NCBI GenBank assembly: GCA_023525975.1
Contig: CM042034.1
Location: 4,843,501 to 4,907,500, forward strand
Length of the DNA: 64,000 nt
DNA from: Smallanthus sonchifolius
Lineage: Eukaryota; Streptophyta; Magnoliopsida; Asterales; Asteraceae
Direction of reading: 5' to 3'
Shown one piece after another: positions 55,765 through 64,000 of this stretch (positions within the stretch are counted from its first letter, which is position 1; the number at the start of each line of letters is the position of its first letter). The notes under the pieces were generated by a model, which was not told the DNA's origin, did not search any database, and saw only the letters and a program-made list of their open reading frames with translations. A program made the position numbers and the translations under genes.

Positions 55765-57385
55765 CATGTCACTTGAAAAAGTAAGTCATACAAAGTAATC
55801 GGCTATATAATGATAAAAAAAAAACCCTAAACCTTACGGAAAAAATCCAAAGTATTTGAGATGGGTATTCGGCTATGAGGATGGGTCTGTGACTATTTCT
55901 AAAAATTTCATCAGGTTGGGAGACGAATATGAGATTAGGTGATACTCGCATGATTATCCGAACTCGTTTACCCAAACCCGTTTACCTGAACACAATAACA
56001 AATTATACACTTAAAATATATAATAGATAGTATCCTAAAATTGTTAGAACCTTGAAATTATTAAAATTATGGAATTATTAGAAGTGTAGTTTTGTATTTA
56101 ATATTTCAAGTTAGTTGTTAATATGACTTTAAGATCGGAGTTCGGAAAATAGTATCCCAACAAGTAACTTTTAACCACAAAAGATAATAAATGTTTATAT
56201 CTAATTTATTATTATTTTGTGAATGACAAACTCATACACTTACTAAACCTACTATTAAATACATCATTTGTTTACAAAAGGACTTGAACCTTCAACCTCT
56301 TGAAAAACACCAATCCAATACCTTGCTTCAGTATTTTTTTTACACCTTTTTTACTCTTAATTATCACATAAACCTACAATTACATAATTGAACTCACATC
56401 ACCACCAATTCCACTAAACATGCATTTACATAATTGAACTCACATCACCACCGATTCCATTATACCACAAGGTAATAAGCAAACTATAAATATTTATTGA
56501 ATGAGTTAACTATGATAACCGAACCGAATTTAATTAAGGAAATCGTTACCGTATTTATAGCCCAAAACAATACTCATTTCAAAATGTTAAAATTTTTATA
56601 TATAACTTGAAAATTTGTAGAATAGATATTATTCCAAAAGACGTTATTTAGTTGGAATATCTAGAAGAAAGGAAAAGACCAAAACGCTGACCTACCTAAT
56701 TTGTTCATTTTGTCACTTGTTGTTAAAGTGTGAAGACACACTGAAATGAAGGAGACTATTGAGTGAAAAAAAATAAATAAATAAAGTAAAAAGTAAGAAA
56801 GACAATAAAACTGAAACGAAGGGTCAACAACATCTCAGCCTTTGGGTTTTATTATAGTTGAATCTTCGTACCAATCTTTGAACCTGCAGCTTTTGATGTT
56901 GATTTCTCATATCATCAGAATAAATTCTTGTTACCGAATCAAAGATTTGAATCTCTTGTTAGTTATTATTACTGTTTTTTTAATAAATATCTTTTTTTTT
57001 AATATTTCTAGTTTATAGTGTATAAAAAGTCTGTTTTATGAGATTTAAAACACTATCAAGAGCCACTCTACTCGAGTAGGAAGTCTGTTTTATTTCTAGT
57101 TTTTCTGTACGATACCGCTCATCTTGACTATCACATTCCGGTTTATCAAGACGTGTTTTATGTTAATAAGTGGCAGCGCATAATGGTGTTGTGGTGGTGG
57201 ATGATGCTTGTTCGTTTAATGATTCCTTTTGACTTATTGTATAATCTAAGTGGACCTTACTCGTATACTTTTAGTAGACCCAAAGAAATCTTAAGCAAAA
57301 TTTTTTTTCTACCGAAATCAATCCATTTGTCATAATTGTAAACGAGTTATTTAAGTACTCTTTTAGTTCATTATCTAATATTTTT
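55765..57385. other. Intergenic, nothing recognised
   Basis: AT-rich. A local duplication 'tttacataattgaactcaca' followed by 'tcaccacc' occurs at about 56381-56407 and 56425-56452. Confidence 0.45.
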
Positions 57386-57905
57386 AAGGGTGTAAACGAG
57401 TCGATCGAACTGCTCATGAGTTACTTGAGATTAGCTTGCTTGAAGCTCGAAACGAGACAAGTTTGAACAAGCTCGAGTGTGAGCTTGATCCTAAATTTGA
57501 GCTTATTTAATAAACAAGCCCAATCTTCACATATGAGTTTGATTATATTCGCGAGCCCAAAAAAGCATATTATTTATTTAAGTTACAATAATTTTTATTT
57601 TATATCACAAATATATAATTACATAGTACATATACATAAAATTATGATAAAAAACTAAATAATATATATATATATATATTGTTATATATAAAAAATTATA
57701 ACTATAAACATATAAATAAAATAACTAAATATTTAATAAATAACAAACAACCTGAGCTCGAGCTTAGAAAATGATTAATAAACGGAGCTCAAGCTTTATA
57801 CATGGAATTCAAAACAAACCGAGCTCAGCCTCGAGTTCTCACATGTTAAACAAGACATGCTTAAGCTTTGACGATATCATAAGGTGTGCTCGCTAATTTA
57901 CCCCT
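57386..57905. mobile_element. Non-autonomous hAT-like element, GAGCTCG-rich
   Basis: 'agggtgtaaacgagtcg' at the left and reverse-complement 'aggggtaaattagcgagc' at the right are related ends. Both subterminal regions contain many GCTCGAG/GAGCTC strings. No target duplication could be fixed. Confidence 0.5.
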
Positions 57906-58677
57906 GTCTCTTTTAACATCACCATATTTTATGTGATTGATCATTACACAACCAGACAATTTTGGATATCAGTAATCACTGTTCACGAGACAATGATTAC
58001 ATTGTTCTAATATTTTTATTATTTTAATGTTTATAATTTATTTTAGTCATACTTTATTTTTCTCTTATAAATTTTAAAATATAATCTTTTACAAAGTTTT
58101 ATTCAAAACCTAGTCGTAATTATATTATTATATAAAATACACACGACACGATATCATGGTGTAAAACTCCCCACCATCTTATCCAATCTTCTATTTTACT
58201 GAAAAATACTGTTTACATAGAATGTGTATGTCATCAATCACACTCATAGTCCTGGCCGGGCCCATATCCTTTTTTAAGTTATATTCGTGTACCAGAAACC
58301 ACATGGCTTGACACCGGCCCAAACTACGGGCCCATGCTAAACCCGTGACTTCAAACAGTATCCTTTGTTACTTCCTTCACGGATCTTCTAAAATTGGGCC
58401 CTACTCCAGGCCCTTCAATTCAACCATTTGCAACTCGTGTCGTGACCACATAAAGTCATCTCAAAACTTACTAAAATGGTGTTTTTGGTGCTAGTGCTTG
58501 TGATCGGTGGTTTACAAGCAATGGAAATATGTAGCAAGATATGGTGTGCAAGTCGCGAGCCCAAAGTGTTGTAAAGTTGTTTCCGGGGTTGATATGAAGG
58601 GGTTGTGTTCGTATATGGAGTTGATAACGTCGCCTCCTTTCAAAATTGACCATGTGGGTTACCGATAAAGTGCAACA
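57906..58677. other. Intergenic, nothing recognised
   Basis: No supported gene. The small minus frame at 58471-58653 has no recognised domain. Confidence 0.4.
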
Positions 58678-59117
58678 TATAGCTGTTCACGAGCCGAACC
58701 GGGCCGAGGCAAAGTAAGCTCAAACCTGGCTCAGATTTTGCACGAGCCAGTTCCACTTGACTCGAGTTCATATAGTCGAGCTGAAATTGAACTCGAGATC
58801 CAACCTTTTTTAACTCGAGCGGGCCCGACTCGGTTTGTCTCGATTTTTAGAGAAAAAAATAATTAAAACCTAATTCAGGAATTCAAGAAGGTGGGTTGGA
58901 CTTTGGATATAGGATTAGGTATTTGGCTCATTGATTGGACTAAAATTAAAGTTAAATTAAAATGAAAGTAAAATATTCGAGTGAGTCCGCTAGGGAGCTC
59001 ATATTGGCTCGAATTTTAAACAAGCCAGGTAAGTTTGGATCGAACGAGATAACTTCGAGCAAGCTTTTTCGAGTGAGTTTCAAGGGAGTTTCCCGTCAAG
59101 CTATTTGAACAACACTA
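58678..59117. mobile_element. Non-autonomous hAT-like element, GAGCC-rich
   Basis: Left TATAGCTGTTCACGAGCC and reverse-complement right TAGTGTTGTTCAAATAGC are related termini. Subterminal CTCGAG and GAGC motifs are frequent. No 8-bp duplication found. Confidence 0.45.
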
Positions 59118-59380
59118 GTTGGTGATTAACGTTGTTCGCATTTTCCAGTTAGGGATTATTGAATGGTAATATAACTTATAGATCATCGGAAACACAAACA
59201 TACATTTTTGTATATGATTAAAATCGTCATGTACGAATAACATTTTGTTAAAGGGAAGGATATTAAAGCATGTAGATTGGTTTAGATCCGCTTGGATGAG
59301 AAACGAGAATAATCTTGTTAATGGCATTGGTTTTAGACTAGATCAGTCAAAGCCCAACTAGAACGAGATGGAACATAAAT
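59118..59380. other. Intergenic, nothing recognised
   Basis: AT-rich spacer with no supported gene. Confidence 0.4.
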
Positions 59381-59412
59381 AAGGGTGAGTAGAAAAATCG
59401 AATAACCGAAAT

Positions 59413-62315
59413 TAGAGGTGGGCAAAAAAACCGGTTTCAAACCGGGTCCCCGGTACCCGACCCGAACCGGGTTCGCAAACAAACCGGTTTCACCCAACCC
59501 GATCCGAAACCCGTAGGTGTGTAACCAGTTTTTAAAAAAATTTTGGATACCGGTTCTTAACCCGACCCGAACCGGTTTCACCCTCAAACCGGTTTCGGGC
59601 CCGACCCGGTTCTCAAACCGGTTTCAAACCGGTTCGAACCGTTGTAAACTTCGATTTTAACGGTTTTATAGCCGTTGGAACGGCTATATGACCGTTTTTT
59701 TTTGTATTTTGGAGCCCCTACAACTTGTATAAATAGGTGTGGGTTGTATTGGTTCAATCACACAATTCCAAAACGCTCTCATTTCTCAAAAACGCTCTTA
59801 TTTATCAAAAACGCTCACGCTCGAAAGTCGAAACTCCCAAAATGGCAAACGAATCTCAACAATCTAATATTGTTGGTGCTTCTCAAAGTGTTAGTGCTCC
59901 CACGGTTGTGCGGGTTATTCCTACAACAAGGAATCCCAATGTTTGGCAATATTTCGATTTATGCGAAATGTCGAATGGTGGTCATAAGGCTCGATGCAAG
60001 TTGTCCGGGCATTTTTTTGGAAAAGACGCAAACACAACTTTGAAGAATCACATTGAAAAAAACTATTGTTCGGTTATAAAGTCTCAAGCTTCGCAAGGTC
60101 AACCAAGTATGACAAACGAAGGTAATATTTTTGCGTATAATGTTGACTTGGTTCGGGAAAGGATGGCGCTTTTTGTGATTCAAGAGAGTCTACCTTTCAA
60201 ACACTTTGACAACGAGCGTTTGACTCGGCTTATTCAACAAACGCTCCAACCTCGCTACACTCATGTAAGTCGTGCTACTCTTAGAAGAGATTGTATAAAT
60301 ATGTGGAAAAAAGCTAAAGTAGAAATAATAAATGAATTTGAAAATTTAAAAACTGGTATTAGTTTAACTTGTGATGTTTGGTCGGCTCCCCACAATTTGC
60401 CGGATTCTTACATTTGCGTTACCGCTCATTGGATAAATCCGGAAAATTGGCAAATGATGAAACGTACTATTGCGTTCGATATTTTTGCATACCCCCACAC
60501 CGGTGACAATTTATTTTATATTTTAGACAAAGTTATAAGAACTTTTAAAATAGAAACAAAAGTTTTTTCAATATCGTTTGATAACGCCTCGAATAATACC
60601 GTCGCGGTAAACCAACTTATTTTAAAATATAACCCGATTTGTAATGGTATTTTTTTCCATAGCCGATGTGTTGCACATATTATTAATTTAGTTGTGCAAG
60701 GTGGTCTTAAACACATTGACGATGTTAGAAATAAATTTAAACAAATGTTGCGTGACATTTTTCATACAAGTCAAAGAAGATATCATCGATATATAAAATT
60801 TTGTAAAGACGGTGAAACCGAATGTTTAGGTCCAAATTGGGACGTTTCAACACGTTGGAACTCAACGTGTAACATGTTCGAAAAAGCCATTCAACAAAAA
60901 CGAAGTTTGCAAATGTTTCATGCCCAACTAGCAAGGCAAAATAAAGTAACAAAATTTCCGACAGCGGGTTGGGGTATCATTGAAGGTGTAGCCGATATGC
61001 TCCATATTTTTAAAACCGCTACAACCTATTTATCGGGAGTTTACTATCCCACAAGTCCTTTGGTTTTAAATCAACTTTTTTTAATGGTGGAAAAATTAAA
61101 CGAATATTCCATGCGAGGCGGCGTATTTAAAGAAATGATACCGCCAATGAAAGAGAAATTTAGAAAATATTTTAAAGAAATGCCTCCGATTATTACTTGC
61201 GCCGCCGCCTTAAACCCGTGCTTAAATGTTTCGGGTGTTGAAACTTTAATTGAAAAAATAATTTACGGTTTGGATTTATACGAAGAAGACGTATTTTTAA
61301 CGGATAGAGCAAAAACTATTTTTACACAAAATTTGTCTACTTTATTTACTGTTTATGTTGAAAAATATGGTACAACATCTACCGTTCATGAGCAATTTAG
61401 AAACGCTCCATCAAGTGCAAGTACTAGTCGGAGTTCAATGTTAAACTTATTTAATACTATACTTAATGAAAATAGTAAACGTCAACGGGGTAATACCCCA
61501 AGTAGCGAATTAGGTAGATATATCGGTTCGAATTTTTTAACCGGTATGAATGCTCATGATTTTGAGACATTTGATATCTTGGCTTGGTGGAAAGGGAAGG
61601 AAAACCAATTTCCCGTCCTATCCGCTATGGCCCGTGATCTACTAACCGTCCAAGCTTCTACGGTAGCTTCGGAATCTGCTTTTTCTGTTAGTGGCAGGGT
61701 TATTTCTTTACGAAGAACAAGACTAACTCCGCCATCGGTGGAAACGTGCATTTGCTTAAAAGATTACTTGGACGCGGCGGAAAGAATACAACATATATCT
61801 TCCCTTGAAGGCGAACTCGAAGTCGAGGGAGAGATATACGAGGACGAGGTGGAAGGAGGATTGATTGAAGCAATCGGCGAAGACCTCCTACGAGGGAGTT
61901 CGGGATCCGACTAGTACCGACTACCCGGATTTTCAATATATCCACGAAGAAGACTTTTATATTTAATGTATTTTTAATTTGTAAACTTTTAATTATTTGT
62001 TTTGTAATTTCTAAACTTTATTTTGTATGTTTTGTAATTTTTAAGTTAAGTTAATATCTTTAACGGTTAATTTTTTAAAAAATTAACGGTTTTTTTTTTA
62101 AAAAAAAATCCGGGTAAACCGGTTTTGGACCCGAACCGGTTTAGTAGCCAACCCGGTCCGATCCGGTTTGGTAGGGTTGGGTTCGATGATCCTTGAACCC
62201 GGTTCGTGACCCGAACCGGTTCGTACGTCGACCCGGCCCAAGCGGGTTTTGCCCAACCCGACCCGGTTTTAAACCCGAACCGGTTTCGTTAAAAAACCCG
62301 ATTTGTACACCTCTA
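59413..62315 (+). mobile_element. Second complete hAT transposon (2.9 kb)
   Basis: The ends TAGAGGTGGGCAAA and (reverse complement) TAGAGGTGTACAAA are flanked by a perfect 8-bp duplication ACCGAAAT (59405-59412, 62316-62323). Subterminal regions are rich in AACCGGTTT and ACCCGACCCG. It appears to sit inside another old element (about 59381-62684) whose ends are 'aagggtgagtag' and 'cacccacccctg'. Carries one long transposase frame. Confidence 0.92.
59842..61914 (+). CDS. hAT transposase with altered BED finger
   Basis: 690 codons from ATG 59842 (the frame is open from 59737, but MANESQQSN aligns with the start of the other hAT transposase). Shares with it IPTTRNP, CDVWSAPHN, SFDNASNN, PNWDVSTRWNST and the dimerisation region LLTVQASTVASESAFSVSG. 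In the BED finger the second Zn ligand is changed (C52-x2-S55 instead of C-x2-C) and the H/C spacing is H70-x5-C76 instead of H-x4-C. The frame is otherwise intact. DNA binding may be impaired, so the element may depend on another transposase. Confidence 0.9.
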   Translation: MANESQQSNIVGASQSVSAPTVVRVIPTTRNPNVWQYFDLCEMSNGGHKARCKLSGHFFGKDANTTLKNHIEKNYCSVIKSQASQGQPSMTNEGNIFAYNVDLVRERMALFVIQESLPFKHFDNERLTRLIQQTLQPRYTHVSRATLRRDCINMWKKAKVEIINEFENLKTGISLTCDVWSAPHNLPDSYICVTAHWINPENWQMMKRTIAFDIFAYPHTGDNLFYILDKVIRTFKIETKVFSISFDNASNNTVAVNQLILKYNPICNGIFFHSRCVAHIINLVVQGGLKHIDDVRNKFKQMLRDIFHTSQRRYHRYIKFCKDGETECLGPNWDVSTRWNSTCNMFEKAIQQKRSLQMFHAQLARQNKVTKFPTAGWGIIEGVADMLHIFKTATTYLSGVYYPTSPLVLNQLFLMVEKLNEYSMRGGVFKEMIPPMKEKFRKYFKEMPPIITCAAALNPCLNVSGVETLIEKIIYGLDLYEEDVFLTDRAKTIFTQNLSTLFTVYVEKYGTTSTVHEQFRNAPSSASTSRSSMLNLFNTILNENSKRQRGNTPSSELGRYIGSNFLTGMNAHDFETFDILAWWKGKENQFPVLSAMARDLLTVQASTVASESAFSVSGRVISLRRTRLTPPSVETCICLKDYLDAAERIQHISSLEGELEVEGEIYEDEVEGGLIEAIGEDLLRGSSGSD

Positions 62316-62323
62316 ACCGAAAT

Positions 62324-63430
62324 GATGGTTTGATTATGGTATTTAACTGATATTTATGATTCAATTATAATTTTATGTGTACAACTAACTAAATCGAACC
62401 GTCTATAAAACCAACCTTTATAATTTTATTTACACACCGAAAAAAAAATTGTTACATTTTTAAAACGTAACATATTACGCGCGGCTCATTCTCCTTTACA
62501 AAGCTTGTTTTTTATTTTCTTTTGCCCCAAACAATCATTGGATTTATTAACTTAAATGTGTTGAATTGACCCACATCTATTCTAGACGGTTACCGAACCG
62601 TCTTTTCCAATAATCAAATTAATCGAAACCAATCGGTTATTGGTTTTTTTAACCCATAATTGAAAAGAACCACACCCACCCCTGCTAAGAAACAAAACTA
62701 AACTCTACATGTGATATTAATATTGTAACTTTTCTTAATTTAATTCATAAACAATAATAAACATTTAGGTTTTGTTTATTTAAAAATTCTTCAAAATACG
62801 GGCACATTCTAAATTGTATTTATTCATCATTTGGTGTTAGCTTATGCCTTAGGGTGGAGGATATAGATCACATTGTTCCCGATGCTCTCCTTATTGCCGG
62901 CCCCGTTAGAGGGGTGTGTTGTTCCCGATCTTCTCTACGCTTCTTCACAACATCGATGAATACCTCTCGTTTCTTCCGAAACGATCGAGGTTTTTTTGTC
63001 GACGTGGATCACCCTGATCCCGGCGGGGCTGTGGTAAGGGTACCACCACCCTTATGGAGTAGCCAAATATTTTGAAGATTTTTTCTGAGTGAGTCTATTG
63101 GACGCACCTTTCGGTTTTTATTTGGGCCATCACCGGTTTTAGAAACGGAGTTGTTTTAAACAAAAAATATTTTTCATCATGTAAGTTGTTTTTTATCGTG
63201 CTTGGATTGACGTTTCAAATGATAAGTAATTGTTTTAAAAAATAACTATCGATTGTTTATAAATATTAACAAAATGAAATACAAAAAAAAAAATCACACA
63301 TTAATGCTGGACGTGAAACCATTACCCAAGACCGAAACCGAAAAAAATCACAAACCTAAACTGAAACACAGCATGGCGCAACCAATGTATGATTATCGCT
63401 TATGAGTATATGGGAAATAAAAAACTTACA
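62324..63430. other. Intergenic
   Basis: The first about 360 bp may be the right part of the older element that hosts the hAT. A GC-richer stretch at 62854-63075 has an open frame (starting MEDIDHIVPDALL) with no recognised domain. Confidence 0.4.
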
Positions 63431-63435
63431 ACTTG

Positions 63436-63876
63436 CTAAGAAGACCGCAGTGATGTTGTAGCAAGCTCATTAAAACAGTCACTTAAATGGACTTGAGGGA
63501 TGTTCATATGATGCAATATTTTCTTCACGACAATGTCAACCTCTACGCACAGACTAGAAAAACATGCTTGCAACTCATCCCTCATTGAAGTAGGAAGGTC
63601 TTTCATTAACAACACTTCAATGTCGCGCAACTGAGAGATGATGTAACAAGTCCTTTTTCTCCCTTCATCAATTCGTATACCGACATCTTCCAAGCAACTC
63701 TTCATCTGTGTCAATTTCCTCTTGAAGTGCAATTGCATCCTCTCCACCGGTGCAGTACCTTGATCATGTGCATCTGCTTCGTGGCTCGCCATTGGTGTCT
63801 TCCCTTGATCCATACCAGTTCTATTGCTCTCAATATTAGCTTTCTCCTTCTCTAACATCACCTGAAAACTTGCCAT
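63436..63876 (-). CDS. Hypothetical protein, 3' exon only
   Basis: 146 codons from an internal Met. The frame is also open upstream through ARALANAVKAQKL until a TGA at about 63925, just before CAACAG, so the true 5' border is probably a splice acceptor near 63920 and the gene continues beyond the window. The protein is helical and charged, with a likely coiled coil (VERMQLHFKRKLTQMKSCLE) and CFSSLCVEVDIVVKKILHHM near the C-terminus. I recognise no family. It could be a host gene or part of a transposon. Confidence 0.4.
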   Translation of the reverse strand: MASFQVMLEKEKANIESNRTGMDQGKTPMASHEADAHDQGTAPVERMQLHFKRKLTQMKSCLEDVGIRIDEGRKRTCYIISQLRDIEVLLMKDLPTSMRDELQACFSSLCVEVDIVVKKILHHMNIPQVHLSDCFNELATTSLRSS

Positions 63877-64000
63877 GAGCTTTTGTGCTTTTACTGCATT
63901 CGCTAAAGCTCGAGCCTTCTGTTGTCACAACTCATTGAAATTTTTAGAAACTCCACAAATTTAAAAGGATCATATATAAAGTGATAAAAGTTAAAACAAA

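Noticed and set aside
59737..59841. N-terminal 35-codon extension of the second hAT transposase
   Set aside because: The other family member starts at the equivalent of the ATG at 59842 and the extension translates leader sequence.

Overview
This is a nuclear DNA window from a flowering plant. Four protein genes can be read with confidence in spliced or single-exon form: an AIR12-like DOMON protein, a cytochrome b561/DOMON protein, a DUF26 (Gnk2-type) secreted protein, and the stomatal peptide EPFL9/STOMAGEN. A fifth, a RIN4/NOI-family gene, is nearly as clear. All are plant-specific or plant-typical. AT-rich intergenic DNA, short introns with GTAAGT-like donors, and abundant hAT, Helitron, MITE, SINE and LTR debris fit a medium-to-large eudicot genome. 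An asterid such as an Asteraceae species is my guess only.

Layout. 1-5.6 kb: MITE and foldback repeats, one enclosing a minisatellite. 5.66-6.34 kb: AIR12-like gene (+), whose core promoter abuts a nested foldback. 6.3-10.3 kb: gene-poor. 10.3-12.0 kb: decayed Harbinger-type element with an ORF1-like pseudogene. 12.7-17.2 kb: three-exon CYB561-DOMON gene (-), with a 2.6 kb intron holding a tandem duplication, a chimeric in-frame 33-bp mini-exon and a non-autonomous hAT. 18.7-20.0 kb: two foldback elements. 20.1-25.3 kb: DUF26 gene, Copia fragment, CACTA foldback, then a DUF26 pseudogene split by a 1.1 kb LTR element with intact target-site duplications. 25.5-27.0 kb: LTR-retrotransposon debris. 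27.5-28.3 kb: EPFL9/STOMAGEN in three short exons. 29-32.4 kb: Ty3/gypsy and MITE/SINE debris. 33.3-36.75 kb: a Helitron whose 3' hairpin was hit by a complete hAT with a 696-aa transposase. 37-43 kb: LINE, SINE, minisatellites and a Harbinger MITE. 44.4-45.55 kb: RIN4/NOI gene (-). 46-59 kb: MITEs, Helitrons, SINE and hAT remnants with no recognised gene. 59.4-62.3 kb: second full-length hAT. 63.4-63.9 kb: part of an unknown gene on the - strand.

No operon-like cooperation is expected. The two DOMON genes, about 6 kb apart and convergent, are probably related secreted heme-b redox proteins. The two DUF26 loci are a tandem duplicate pair, one functional-looking and one dead. The most unusual item is the duplicated, splice-competent 33-bp chimeric exon inside the CYB561-DOMON intron. 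The most informative transposon history is the hAT inserted exactly in a Helitron terminal hairpin.
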